NCBI GenBank assembly: GCA_029945375.1 | Contig: CM057057.1 | Span: forward strand, 4,464,001-4,528,000 | DNA from: Agaricus subrufescens | Taxonomy: Eukaryota; Basidiomycota; Agaricomycetes; Agaricales; Agaricaceae | Reading direction: 5' to 3' | Length of the DNA: 64,000 nt | Part shown: positions 11,901 to 23,664 of the stretch, piece after piece | How the letters are laid out: the number at the start of each line of letters is the position of its first letter | How positions within the stretch are numbered: position 1 is the first letter of the stretch | Position numbers and translations under genes: made by a program | The notes under the pieces: model-generated | Told to the model about the DNA's origin: nothing | Seen by the model: only the letters and a program-made list of their open reading frames with translations | Database searches by the model: none

Positions 11901-13443
11901 ATGTCTGCAGAGAAAGCCAGCCCGCCGCCGGTCTCGGCCACCCCGCTCCTCGCCCGCGCCCTCCAGCGCATCCGAGCGACCCCGCCCCGCATCATCGCCT
12001 CCCCTCCCACCCGTATGTCCCCTTTTTCATATCCCTCTGCCCTTCGCCTCACTTCTATTCGCTAGAGCCCCGCCGTGCCGCAGTCGCTCTCTTAGTCCGC
12101 GTCGTCCCTGCACCGTCCGCAAAACTCCCCGATCCTGCAGCCCCGCCCCCCTCTCTCTCCGACTTCTTCGAAGAAGACTGGGTCAATGATCCTGGGTCTC
12201 GTGCCGAAATCCTGTTCCTGCATCGCCAGGCTGACTTTGCGGACAATGTGGCTTTGACGCAGAGTCGTGCTACGAATGGCCGTGAGGCCCATGTTGCTTT
12301 CCCCGGTGGCCGGACAGAGCGAGATGACGAGGGTGGTTTGTACACAGGTATATTCAACAACTTTCTAGACCTATCTTGTTTATTAAGCGCCCCAACAGCC
12401 ATGCGCCAAACATGGGAAGAGATCGGTATCGACCTCGCAGAAAAGTACTACACGTGCATTGGCCAGTTGGACGACCGTGAAATAACCACCTCTCTCGGGA
12501 AACGACTTCTTATGATCCTCTCGCCTTTTGTTTTCCTTCAAGTCACACCCACCGCTCCGCCTCCTGATCCCATTGCCACAACCTCCCTTCATTGGATTCC
12601 TCTCGCTTCTCTGGTTTCGCCTATCTCCTCGCCCAAATGGTCATCCGTCACCGTCGATGCTGCGTCTCGGATCGTACGCCGCAATTCGACCGCCCTTCGC
12701 GTCCTCATCCGCGCTCTTGTCGGTAGTATGCAGTTCCCTGCTATTATCATCGAACCTGGTCCCTCTCCTCCCATCATCTCTGACCATTCAGAGCCTCTGC
12801 AAGACAACAAGAAAAAGCTCACGAATCCCCACGATGTGATTGAAAAGGGCTACTCTCCTAAAGTCCTCAAGCTCTGGGGACTTTCCCTTGGCATGACCCT
12901 TGATCTCATGTCTTATATGGTTTTACCCGAATCCTCACGCGACACGATGCCGCCTAAAGAAGAAGGCAGCAATTCTCCACTCTCACAATATATGCAGTTA
13001 CCCTACCAAGATGTCGTAGAGGACTTTCGTGTGGAGTATGTAGCCCCGAGTTTAGCTAGCGTATTTCCAAAGTTCTCTTACCCGGACGTCAACTTTTGGA
13101 TTTGGTAAGTCAATTTTCTCATCACCGAGAACCTTGTCATGTTTGAACACCTATCTCGTTATAGGGTATTTGGTAAACGTTATCGGGAAGTTATACGTGG
13201 CTGGGAGACAAGCTTACGTGGCGGAGGTGTGAATGACCGGCGGTGAGTGGTGTTTTCAACTTATCTCCGGCCAATAGAGTCGCGGAAATTGAACGCGATT
13301 TATCTAGGATAAATTGGTCAGGGTCTGCCCTGAGTACATTCTATGCCGCCATCCGTAAGGCCCTGGTTGTCGTCATCGTCGCACGCGCCCTTGGCATTCT
13401 GTTCGGGATTGCTTTTGCCGGCTGGTGGATCTTTAGCCAGTAG
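11901..13443 (+). CDS. Nudix hydrolase of the CoA-pyrophosphatase (NudL/PCD1) group with C-terminal membrane anchor
   Basis: Predicted to cleave a nucleoside-diphosphate-linked substrate, in this group often CoA or its derivatives. Exons are 11901-12012, 12066-12347, 12399-13104, 13165-13242 and 13308-13443, giving 437 residues, longer than bacterial NudL. The ATG sits in a strong context (CCACC before it). A basic, proline-rich start is followed by the core strand AAVALLVRVV, then HVAFPGGRTERDDEGG and RQTWEEIGID. This has family spacing between the PGG and EE halves of the Nudix box, and the two metal-binding glutamates are present. The usual Glu after Arg is Gln. The last exon encodes a hydrophobic segment (VVVIVARALGILFGIAFAGW) just before the stop, suggesting a tail anchor. 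Substrate and location are inferred. Confidence 0.85.
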
Positions 13444-13936
13444 ACTCTTCGAGAACCTATGTTTTGAGTTCTCGATTTCCCCGTCTGAAGTTACTCTTTT
13501 TGTTTTTCACTGCTTTGTGTGGTTCCTCTCCTGAGCTCAGAATTGTGTTATTGTTATAACAGTACGTGGGATGCTCGGTCTCTTGATCATGTAGTGGACA
13601 AAACGAGCATTTTTTTTTTCGGTATTTATTGACACTTTGCCATGATACGCCCAGTTAATGCCCTACGGATCTTTTTTTTTTTTTTCTTTTTGGCTTTTGG
13701 CCCTTTTCGGTCTTTGGTTTCCAACTCTCTTTTTCTCTTCGTGTGTCATGTTATTGATATTTGTACATCCTAGCTAGGGGGTTCTCTTTTTTCGGGGGGA
13801 TTTTAAATACAACTGAAGTTTCCACTACCTTCCCATGTCAACAACAACAACAAAAAAAAAAACTTTCTAAATCCGTGCGATGATACAAATACTGATGGAT
13901 GGGGGAAAAAGAAAAAGAGAGAACTTGAGGCAAAAA
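13444..13936. other. Convergent 3' region of Nudix and NPL4 genes
   Basis: About 490 bases between two stop codons, with many T runs (13610-13620, 13671-13690) and an A run near 13852-13862. This fits 3' UTRs and polyadenylation signals for both genes. No open frame worth reporting. Confidence 0.5.
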
Positions 13937-16304
13937 TCATAAAGGTAGTCCACAAACTTCGCAATCAGTCCCTCCGTGGGTGTTTTCGAAAGTGCAGTGT
14001 GGACAGATTCGGATACCGGAAGAGGTTCCTGATCCACCGCCGTTAGAGTTCGCGGCCGCAGCGGCGGCGTTTTCGGCTGCAATTTGATCAAATACTTCTG
14101 GGGGGATGTCATCGTCGACGTGACCTCCGAAAGATGGTGCAGATGATGAAGGCCGAGCCGCTTGATGGAAAGAAGAACAAAAAAATGATGAATCATTAGA
14201 CGAGCTTTTTTTGGGTTAGGTGGGGATCAAAAAAAACTTACGAGCACTTTCTCGGGTAAAAGTCATCAATGTTTCCCAACTATCGCAGTTCAAAACGGGA
14301 TCAAGGAGTGAAATATCGTCAAAGATTTTTGGATTTGATAGAGTACGCATAATTAACTTGAGGTCCTCCTGAATAGAAGAAATAATCAATTAGATAAATT
14401 CAGAATATTTTCCCAAAAGAAAAAGAAGACGTACATCAGAAACCAATTGCGTCGTACCCAAAAACACAATCAAATGCCAATCACTCAACCATCTAGCGAG
14501 CTCTACACGTTTATGCGCTTCTCCCGGCTTCGCAGTCCGACTATCGTGAATATCAGGAGCCTCTAGAGAAAGTAGTTGCGACATGACATTGGTGAGCGTC
14601 TGATCTTCCATTCCAGCTCTGTTTTCTATCTTGAATTGCGTCGAATTGAAGATCGGAGATGGGTTTTGCGGGAACCCATGAGTTACCTGAACACACGAAT
14701 AAGTACAAGTCCAAAACGAAAACAAGAGACACGTACGTTCACCAACAAATATTCAACAGGGAAACACGGCTTCGCACTCTTCTTCACCTCTAATCCATAT
14801 TCATTCTTATACGAAAAAAACACATCCGGAATATACCTCGCCGAATCTTCACTCCTATCTTCCTCTTTCACACGAACAATCCCAGGATCAACGCTAGCTT
14901 CAATCATATCAGCTTCCACCATCGCCACAGCCTGTTCAGAAACTTGATAAGCTGAAATATCAATTTGCCCATCTTCCGTTGCCGTCAACACCGCTGTTAC
15001 CAATCTTGAACCATATTGACCAGTTGGCGAAGACTTTGAAGCAGTGGGATTATCACGTTGTAATTTAGCAGCAAAGAGAGCTTCGAGGGAGGATAGGAAG
15101 AAGGATTGAGAATGCCGTTTATAGATATTTTTCGTCCGGTCCTCGGGTGTTGGCGTCAAATCTGTGAAAACGTATCCAACAACTGTGAGGGGAACAGAGG
15201 CCGCAGCCGATAATTCACGAATCCGTTTTTCGTCTTCCCAAGGCCAAGCAAGAGTTAAACCATCCAATTCGCCTTGTTGTAGTGGTTCATAAATAGCCTC
15301 AACAACAGCTTTAACGCCCATGGGCACCTTGTCGTAAGGTTCATATCGACCAATCAACCATCCGAATCGCTGTAAACCAGACATCCGCCAAGCTTGAAGG
15401 AACCGGTCTACAATTTCCATAGAGGCAATTTCCAAATGGTCGACCATACGGAAAGGTTGTGATTGTAAAGTGATAGTCGATGGTTGACATCCAGTACAAA
15501 TACCAGCAGGCCAGGAGGGATGATTCCCAGTTGGGCAGGGTACCTTGACCTTGTACGATAAAGGGTTCAATGGAGGGAGTATCGAGGATGCTGAGCCTGT
15601 CTCCTTGGGTGATATCTTGCGGAGATACGCATGATATGAGAGGTATTTGATGCTATTCTCCTTGTGGTATGCAGCATCATAAGGTTCGAGAGGCATGCAA
15701 TAATCGCACATTCCTTTAGCGCCATGCTTGCAGAATTGAGCGTCCCTTCCACGAGGTATTTTCCCATCCCGCGCGCGCCAATAGGTATCAACAGGATCTT
15801 CATTTACAAGCTCCCAGGGACGTTTGGCAGTTTCAGTAGAGGTTGTACCATTTGTAGTGCTTGTGGAGACGGTAGACGTGGAGGAAGAGGCAGGTTTGGA
15901 TTGATACGTCACGAAAATCAAGTCCCCATGACTGGTTATCTGGATGTGAGCATCTGAAAGATCAAGTACGTCCCATTAGAGTACATACTTCAGTCCAAGG
16001 TTCTGTAACGTTCTTCCTTTCAGACGGTCAAGCTGGATTTCGTTCCCCCGAGGTTTATTAGAAATTTGAATGCTTGACGGATCTGCATCTGGTGCAGTGG
16101 AGATAATCTACACACAAAGAACAACTCTAGATCAGAATTCTCTTGCGAACTTCGAAGAGCGACAGACCTTGGCCTGTAATACGGATGCATCTTCTGAGGG
16201 TTGGAGATCAAATCGAAAGTTGCCGTCTTTGGACCTGATACGGATAATCTACGATAGTAAATGCGCGATTTGCACGAGACTACGAGAGGTGGAAGACGAA
16301 CCAT
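13937..16304 (-). CDS. NPL4: NPL4, ubiquitin-binding cofactor of Cdc48/p97
   Basis: Works with Ufd1 and Cdc48 to extract and unfold ubiquitinated proteins, for example in ER-associated degradation. Exons on the minus strand: 16302-16304 (ATG only), 16168-16248, 15989-16107, 14737-15931, 14435-14686, 14242-14368, 13937-14160, giving 666 residues. The N-terminal ubiquitin-like domain reads IIRIRSKDGNFRFDLQPSED and ends HGDLIFVTYQ. The zinc-binding part has FCKHGAKGMCDYC, and the inactive MPN domain has CPTGNHPSWPAGICTGCQPS and RFGWLIGRYEPY. The C-terminus carries an NZF finger (ICPHCTFENTHGGTDCEVCG), as in metazoan NPL4 and unlike budding yeast. Splicing immediately after the start codon is the least certain step. 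It diverges from the bZIP gene. Confidence 0.93.
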
Positions 16305-16672
16305 GGTGGTGCGAGTAAAGAGAGTAATCTAGCGAGCTCATCAGAAGCACACCAATCGAGACGCGTCATTGGCTGACTAATCACACTGAGACGTGAATTA
16401 CGTTACGCCGCATTGAGGGCGCAAGATATCCATGTTCTCATGAGTGTATTGATGAGGAAACTCGAATAATGTGAGTGGATTGAAGATACAATAGGTATAA
16501 CCAAGTAGTCAGCGGCCCGGGCAGCAGCTACGAAATGAGCTTTACTTCTCGCCCAGAAATAGACATTGAGATGATGTGCATTTAACGCCATCTCAAGCCT
16601 CGATGGCGCATTGGAGTGGCAATCATTTCACAATCGTACTCAGTACCCGGTGACGTTAAACCTTGTTCGAGA
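16305..16672. promoter_or_regulatory. Shared upstream region of NPL4 and the bZIP gene
   Basis: 368 bases between divergent start codons. It contains a CATTGGCTGA stretch near 16365-16378 (inverted CCAAT box). No other clear motif. Confidence 0.4.
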
Positions 16673-17697
16673 ATGCCAACTCCCCAAGATAAGGAGAGAA
16701 ACGAATTGCTCGCCGTCCAAGGAATACAAGCTGAATTGGCACGCTGGGAACACCTGGTATTTTCCTTCGACATGGACAAGAATGACCAAAATTCTCTTGA
16801 AAATGCTAAAGGTCAAAACCAAAGGCAAACTCCACCAACCCCAACTCCCGGACCTCAATCCGATGTTGCCTGTGTGGTGCGTAAACAGGCTCACGAGACA
16901 GGTTTTCTTTTACTAATCTTTATATCTAGGCGGGATCTTCATCTTCCATAGAGCAGGCACTCTCCCAGTTGCTGAACCCAAGCTCTTACCCACTCGCACA
17001 CAATCCTCTAGGGCTATCTAGCGACTTTTTCAATTCTGGACAGGCATTCAGCCAATTTGTACCAGAATATTACCCTCTGCCTGACACACCAATCTCTCCG
17101 TTAATCGCATACGCGGACCCGCAGCTTGGGGTCAACAGAGAAGAAAGTAGTGCGAGCCCTGTATCGCATTTACCTCCTCTACTCGCGCCCTCGAGCTCTT
17201 CTATGACTGCTAATACTGATACGGGAGAAGCTGCTGAATTCGTCGCGATTACGGAAGAAAAGCGTCGACGAAACACAGCAGCATCTGGTAAGTTCTCCGG
17301 AGGGGTTCTGGTTTCAATGAGTAACAAGCAACCCTCAGCCAGATTTCGTATCAAGAAGAAACAACGAACAGTGCACTTGGAGCGTTCTGTGTCCGACTTG
17401 AAGGGTCGTGCAGAAGAGTTGGAAAAGGAAGTAGCAGATTTACGAAGAGAAAACAGTTGGTTGAAGGAAATAGTGATCTTGAAAGGATCACAGCATGTTG
17501 CAGCTCAGCGACAGTTGGCCCAGAGACTCTTTGCCCAGAATGCTGGTGTGATTTTACCTTCGGGAGATAGAGGCCAAGGAAATGAGAGCTTGGGAATGGC
17601 CTCCTCGAGCTCTACGAAGGAGGCTACCATTCCGGAAGAGACATCATCGGATGATAGTGAGCCGGAGAAACCAGGAGGAGGTGCAAAAAATCAATGA
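16673..17697 (+). CDS. bZIP transcription factor, CYS3/Met4-like basic region
   Basis: Nuclear DNA-binding regulator. Start chosen at MPTPQDKERNELLAVQG; the upstream in-frame stretch begins at non-ATG codons. Exons are 16673-16876, 16930-17287 and 17339-17697, giving 306 residues. The N-terminal two thirds is low-complexity, with proline and serine runs typical of activation regions. The basic region is split by intron 2 and reads EEKRRRNTAASARFRIKKKQ, which is the CYS3/MetR/Met4 type. It is followed by a leucine zipper of heptads (LERSVSDLKGRAEELEKEV). The C-terminus is Ser/Glu-rich. In ascomycetes this class governs sulfur assimilation genes; that role here is inference from the basic region only. 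Confidence 0.88.
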
Positions 17698-17818
17698 CAG
17701 AGAAGCGGCGTGCTTTTTGGACTTGGTCAAATTTGAAATTGGCATCCTATTACTACTGTTCTCACGATCCACACCTTGTCTTCTCGCTATTTAGAGCTTG
17801 AATTTGATTTCAATACTC

Positions 17819-18215
17819 ATGTCCTTTGGCCGACCACCGTCTATTAACATTGGTTCTTCGCCTCTTCCTCCAGACCGTGGCTCTTTCCCTTTGGATCATT
17901 ATGGTTCGCTTCTACAGTCTCGTCATCTGACACTGGTACTCAGGGTTCCTTAGGAGAGTGCAAAGAACAGATGCTCGTCTACATGAAGTGTTTGAAGGAA
18001 AATTCAAGCAATTCTACACCATGTCGTCCTCTGAGCAAGAACTACCTTGACTGTCGCATGCAAAAGTGGGCAGTCTTCCCTCTCCACCAGATATATGCTA
18101 GCTCATTTTTGCCACAAGGGGCCTCATGGAACGCGATGATTGGAGCAATCTAGGACTCGATAAGGTGGATGGTCAAAAAGTACGAGATCAACAAGACAAG
18201 TCTGCCAAGCCATAG
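17819..18215 (+). CDS. COX19: COX19, copper-linked cytochrome c oxidase assembly factor
   Basis: Small intermembrane-space protein needed for copper delivery during cytochrome c oxidase assembly. Exons are 17819-17903, 17954-18065 and 18119-18215, giving 97 residues, close to the usual length. MSFGRPPSINIGSSPLPPDR matches the family start. The twin CX9C fold is visible as GECKEQMLVYMKC and PCRPLSKNYLDCRM, and the family ending GLMERDDWSNLGLD follows. Only 121 bases separate it from the stop of the bZIP gene, so its promoter is short or lies within the previous gene's 3' UTR. Confidence 0.95.
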
Positions 18216-18846
18216 ACGACTTTCCTTTTCGAAACTCTGGTACAACATCAAGGTTATCGGCTTCAGATACCTCTATGCGCCACCTCCGCCGCCATCAACA
18301 CCGCTCTTATTGCTGGATTAATATATGTTCTAGGATGAATATACAGTTTTGAATAGGTCCATAGCCTCGAGTGCTCCCCGATTGCTATCCGCCGAAGCGT
18401 CCCTTACTTGTTATCTCCAAAGCCAAGGCACTTCCTCGGAGGTAATAGTCATGCTATCTATTATTGATAGGAGCGAGGTCTCCCATCGGTCCCTCGGTGG
18501 AGATCGGAACGCTCAAAAACTTGTACCGAGGAATCGTTTGCACGTTCGTTCGACTTCGACGAGTATTTATACGAGGATTTGGAACTATTCACTGCTTGGT
18601 TAAACATATCCCGCGAAGTGCGCTAATTAACTGAAAGGCTCCTTGCGGATCGTCGTTGCAAACGTGTCATGGTTAATGGTTACGGTAGTCTGGGTCTCGA
18701 ACGTGGATCAGTCTTTTAAACGTTCGTCAAGCCATTCCATCTCTACCGGCTCCAACTTCGAAAGGGGACTTATTTATGACGCGAGGTACCTGGGAGTACT
18801 CAGAGTAACCCCTGAATTCTTCTTAACCACTCTCCTCGAGTCTGCT
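18216..18846. other. Intergenic region upstream of the phosphodiesterase gene
   Basis: About 630 bases. A plus-strand open frame runs in phase into the next gene from 18643, but it has no ATG before 18847, so I read it as 5' UTR. Nothing else recognised. Confidence 0.4.
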
Positions 18847-20403
18847 ATGACTTCATATACAGGCTTGTGGTTTGCCTTTACTCAACTGGCAAACATTCTT
18901 GGTACATTTCAACAGCCCATTCCAGGCGGATACTTTGACGTTCAAGCGAGTCTGCGCATATACCTTTGCTGAGTGTGCACCCCCTAATTTTGTATTGGAT
19001 AGGGCCACCGTGGAGCACGCGGAGATGCCATTGAAAACACCATCCCGGCATTCGCCAGGTAAGTTTTTGCGTTCAGCACTTCCTCTGCGAAGTGTACGTG
19101 TTTACTCCTACCAAAGGGGACTCTTGAATGGTGTAACCACGCTAGAAATGGATAATGGCCTTACCAAGGTAGCAGCAACCAGGCCTTGGCATAACAGACA
19201 CTGATGCTCACGTATTTGACGTTTCAAGGACGGCGTTTTGGTTGTCTGGCACGATTTTGATATCTTTGCTACCAAGTGCAAGGACACAAAACCTGCTGTC
19301 AGCGCGATCCGCTCGTGCATCTGTTGAATCCACTCAAAAGTTTCCTTCAGTTCCCTAATGATCCCGATTTCCCATACGTCGGCAAGTTTATTGCAAACCT
19401 TACGCTAACTCAAATCAAGACACTAGATTGCGGCTCCCTTCGTCAGAATGATTTCCGTGAGTTTCCCTGCTAAGTACCAAAGGGCAATAGCATAATGAAA
19501 TGGTTTGGTAGCTTTGCAGCTGACCACGCCTGGGGTAAAAATTTCCACCATGCAAGAGGTTTTCGACTTCGTCCGCTGTGTTGACACAAAACGAGAGATC
19601 TCTTTCAACATTGAATCCAAAGTGAATGCTCTGGTCAGTGGTACTACTCGTAGCCCTACGGACTTCGTCGCCGCCCAACATGCGGCTTTTGTTGCTAGCG
19701 GTTATCCTCTTGAGCAGATCCAGGCAAGTCCTTTCATTACTTTCGGCTATTGTCGTTGATTCACAAATAAAATTGCAGTACCAAAGTTTTGACTGGAGAA
19801 CTCTGATAGAAATGTACAAGGTTGAACCTCGATTCCCTCGGTCTGCACTCATTGAGTTGTGCGTGTACACGTGGTCTATCTTTCGCTTCGTATTTATTCA
19901 GGAATAGTGTTACTTTGCCCGACGGCACGAAATCTCCCTGGTTAGCGGGTCTCGATGTTCGTAATTTCCCTGGCGCTACGCTAGGAGAGAAAATTGCATA
20001 TGCGGCTGCTTCGATCAATGCCACCATCCTCTCTCCTGCCGACACGGATTTGAACTCTCCTGTGGACGACCTGACAGAACCTGGCTATATCTCGTTCACC
20101 ACAAAGGCAATGGTTGATCGAGCCCATGAACTTGGTCTCAAAGTTATACCTTGGAGTGTGAGTCGAAAACGCCTCCCTTTGCTCCCTCATTGCTTAAGAT
20201 GATCTATGCAGGTTAATCGGCTTAACGTTGCTCAGCAGCTTATAAACTGGAATGTGGATGGTATTATCACAGATTATGGCGCTCAGGTCCGCGCGCTGGT
20301 TGAACAGGCTAAATTCAAAGTTCGTCCACGAATCGACGCCCACCGTGTTCACCAGTGCGTCAAGAAGCATATGCAATTGACAGATTCGCAGTTAGATGTT
20401 TAG
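18847..20403 (+). CDS. Glycerophosphodiester phosphodiesterase family protein
   Basis: Hydrolyses deacylated glycerophospholipids to glycerol-3-phosphate and an alcohol. Proposed exons: 18847-18945, 19003-19058, 19117-19168, 19229-19297, 19351-19456, 19512-19723, 19779-19858, 19902-20157, 20212-20403, giving about 373 residues. Catalytic motifs are in order: GHRGARGDAIENTIPAFA (active-site His, Arg, Glu, Asn), TLEMDNGLTKDGVLVVWHD (metal-binding ExD and second His), DFPYVGKFIANLTLTQIKTL, then FDWRTLIEM and IPWSVNRLNVAQQL. It ends with a WNVDGIITDY match. Two introns have probable GC donors (18946 GCGAGT; 19724 GCAAGT). The 19298-19350 intron end is the least certain junction. There is no signal peptide at the chosen start. 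Single-domain, unlike the long SPX-GDPD Gde1 type. Confidence 0.88.
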
Positions 20404-20776
20404 CTGGAAAATTAGAAGTTTTGTTCAAGGCTAGAGTTTAGAAGTCGTTTATTAGAAAGAATTGTAAGAGAAATATAACTTGTATAGACTAATGACTATT
20501 CGTGATATTTGAAAGGACGAGTCTCAGAATTCTCCACAAAGACCTTTTTTCGTAAATAGAGACGAAATCGATTTGACATCCCACCACACACTGTCTCGCA
20601 GTATGGGTACACAATCAGCGTTGAAGACCGACGCGTTTTTTCCGCAACAGGGTATAGACATGGCTACTCGCAGTGATGCGGCCGGGTCGGAACGGAGTGA
20701 TGGGGATGGAAAAGTCCGGTCAGAGGCTCTGCGCCGGCCATTCAACGTCTAGCAGCACACATCCCTTACTCCTCTC
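20404..20776. other. Intergenic region upstream of the Rieske gene
   Basis: About 370 bases: 3' UTR of the phosphodiesterase, then the presumed promoter of the Rieske gene. No motif I would name. Confidence 0.4.
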
Positions 20777-21845
20777 ATGGCCTCGTTCCACGCCTCCAAA
20801 AGGGTGACCACGCTCGCCCCCACTGTTCGCACCCTCTCCAATGGTGTACCCTGCGCATCGCGTCTCAACCTTGCAGCGCGAGCACCAGCATCAGAACATG
20901 GTCATGGCCATGGCCATTCAGGACCCTCCTCTCGTTCTGATGCCCCGCCCAAGTGGTCTAGCGGGGCCTCTCTTTCTTCCGTAGCCGGCCTTGTCAGCAA
21001 AACCGTCACTACTAGTGAGTATTCCTTCTTTCGACTTTTTAATTTTTTCAGAATTAAATAAATTCCTCTGGTAGCCAAACCATCCGTCTTCCAACAACGC
21101 CTCATCCACACTTCCGTCGCACGGAAGGACGCGCCCGAGGTTCCCGATTTCTCGAAGTACCGCACCAATGTTGACACCAACCGCGCCTTCTCGTACTTCA
21201 TGGTCGGCTCTCTCGGTGTAATTTCCGCCTCTGTTGCAAAATCTTCCGTCTCCGAGTTCCTCCAAACTATGGCTGCTTCCGCCGATGTCTTGGCTTTGGC
21301 CAAGGTCGAAGTTGATCTGTCATCTATACCCGAGGGCAAGAATGTTATTATCAAGTGGAGAGGAAAGCCTGTTTTCATTAGGCACCGAACTGCTGAGGAA
21401 ATTGAGGAGGCTCGTTCTGCAAACTGGAAGTCGTTCAGGGATCCTCAGCCGGATGAAGATCGTGTTAAGAAGCCGGAATGGCTTATCATGCTTGGTGTTT
21501 GCACGCACTTGGGTTGTGTGCCCATTGGAGAAGCTGGTGACTTTGGTGGATGGTATGTTCTTATACACTTTTATTAAGCTCTTTCTGAATTTCTTTTGTT
21601 TGCAGGTTCTGCCCCTGCCACGGTTCGCATTATGATATCTGTGAGTTAAATACGTTCTGCTGTTGGCTTTGGAAGCGGAGCATTGATTTTTTTTCTAGCT
21701 GGTCGTGCTCGCAAAGGTCCTGCTCCCGTGAGTATCATAGTTGTTCTATTATAAACACAGCTAATCATGACATGCTATCTATCAGCTGAACCTCGAGGTG
21801 CCAGTATATGAGTTTGGTGAAGACGACAAGCTTGTTATTGGATAG
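20777..21845 (+). CDS. RIP1: Rieske iron-sulfur subunit of cytochrome bc1 complex
   Basis: Nuclear-encoded subunit of respiratory complex III; transfers electrons from ubiquinol to cytochrome c1. Exons are 20777-21014, 21075-21552, 21606-21640, 21699-21727 and 21786-21845, giving 279 residues. The N-terminus is Ser/Arg/Ala-rich and basic, a mitochondrial presequence. The membrane segment is FSYFMVGSLGVISASVAKS, followed by the hinge region and head. Both cluster-binding boxes are intact: CTHLGCVP and, across an intron, FCPCHGSHYD. The end is LEVPVYEFGEDDKLVIG. Two exons of 35 and 29 nt are unusually small but preserve the frame exactly. Introns are GT-AG. Confidence 0.97.
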
Positions 21846-22675
21846 ATTTTGATACAGCTATGAGGATAAGTAATTACTCATTAGGCGAATAGAATACACT
21901 CGTCATATTCTTCTGTGGAACTGCGTGTCATTGCATGTGGTTCTCCAACACCCATGCATCAAGTATGGGAGCCCGGCTTACACTGTCAGCTGGGATACAG
22001 GAGCCACTAATCGGGTATCCTAATGTTTGCTGACATACACCAGAAGCATCCCTTCCATTCCCTTTGTCATAGCTAGGTATTCGAGGCCCCATACTTTTGC
22101 GAACATAATCGGCTTTCTTTTTTGAGAAGAAAAAACATCATGTTATAGTATGTCTACAACTCGTCAACGTGATGTTCTGAGGTTGCAATACTTTTGGAGA
22201 GTACGATTTTCGGTGAAGTCTAATTGTATACCCTCTCTGTGTTCTTAGGGGTTCAATGCGGGACGGTGCCCGTGGTCAATATGCCTCTACGGGCGCTAGA
22301 GGCGAACTTGCACTGTTCACATTTGAGGTTCCCCGTGCGGCTGCCTGTGTCAGAAAGAATGTGTTATGTGCTGCAACTCGCCATGTTGTATTCCTATCGA
22401 GAAGATAGTACTATACTGGATTATATTCTTCAGAGTAGAAATGCTGTACGAGCCACACTCGACAAATGCAGTTTAGACAGATCAAGCTATTTAACTAAGC
22501 TGTCAGGTCGCTTATAAGGAAGTGCGACGAGTTGTGAGCCAGCAGCCAATAGGGTTCGTAGATAGAAGAGCCGCCGGGAAGGCCTAGATCTATTCTTAGG
22601 TGATAAACCCCACGTCTGTAGAGTTGCACATTCGAAGTACACATTGACCCTTGTTCTCTCTCTCTCTTACTACTC
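21846..22675. other. Intergenic region, no gene recognised
   Basis: About 830 bases between two plus-strand genes. A 97-codon open frame (22224-22517) lacks any family resemblance. A short CT repeat (TCTCTCTCTC at about 22656-22667) lies just before the next start codon and is a common fungal core-promoter feature. Confidence 0.4.
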
Positions 22676-23520
22676 ATGGCTCATTCTGAAAATCTTCGAA
22701 CTCTGGGTTCTATCTTCCATCTGGAGAAGATCGCCAATGGTCTGTACACGGTTGGATATGCATGGCTCTTTGGATCGTGTGAGTGTAGCGCTCCAGGGTA
22801 TCTACTTGATTTTGGCTGACGTGGCGACTTTGGAAAGCTGTCTGGGTGACCTTCTTTGGAGGTGAGATCCTTGTCTAAAAGGTATAAACGAATATTTATG
22901 GGGTACCTAGCTATCATATCCTTGAAAGCTCTTCGTAAGTTTGTTTGTGCACATCCCATTGCGAGTTACCCCTGAAGTGAAGTTGCTCGATAGCCCGACA
23001 ATACTTCGGTATTCTTCAACACAGGTTGTTCCCTGTTTATTTTACCCAATCTGTTGCTATCTCGGGCGCTCTCTTGACTCGATGGATTTATACTCATCCT
23101 GGCGTCCTTGGTAACCTGTCGAGACCCTACCTCGGCGATGTTGCGCAGGTGTACAGTCTTGGATTGGTGTTGGCTTGCCAAGCCGGCAATCGTTTCATTG
23201 TCATCCCCCAGACGAGCAGGTGTGTGCATTAGTGCCAATCATGAAGGGGTGGTATTGATAAGTCTTTGTTTTGCAGCATCAAGAATCAGCGCCAGAAATT
23301 AGAAAAGGAAGAAGGCAAGGATTATCATGACCCTACAGTATGTACCATTTCGATTCCCGTAGCAGATGACATACAAAGCAACTATTAGGCTTCGGCAGAG
23401 ATGAAAGCGCTCAATCGTCGCTTCGGGGCTTTGCATGGGATCAGTTCGCTAGCCAACCTAGCGGCAATAATTTCATTGGGCTTTCATGGGTTATGGATCG
23501 GTGCTGTGGGTGCCAATTAA
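22676..23520 (+). CDS. TMEM205-like (DUF4149) multi-pass membrane protein
   Basis: Small integral membrane protein family of unknown molecular function. Exons are 22676-22778, 22838-22861, 22911-22938, 23025-23219, 23277-23337 and 23389-23520, giving 180 residues. Family features: a membrane entry with YAWLFGSSVWVTFFGG, then LFPVYFTQSVAISGALL, a hydrophilic cytosolic stretch (NQRQKLEKEEG), and the hallmark MKALNRRFGALHGISSLANL before a last hydrophobic segment. About four membrane segments. Exons 2 and 3 (24 and 28 nt) are very small; their boundaries come from frame and donor/acceptor motifs. Convergent with U2A' at 144 bases. Confidence 0.85.
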
Positions 23521-23664
23521 CACGGGTCAGGGCTACTATCACAGCGGTATTTGACTTGCGACGGTCAGTTTCGAAGATGATCAATGTACATGCTAAGTAG
23601 CAATTAGGATACAAAATGTACGAACGGATACGCCCTAAAGTTGCTTTAAACATACTTTTTTTTT

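Noticed and set aside
20902..21378. 158-codon open frame antisense to the Rieske gene
   Set aside because: It is the codon-bias shadow of the plus-strand exons and shows no independent motif.
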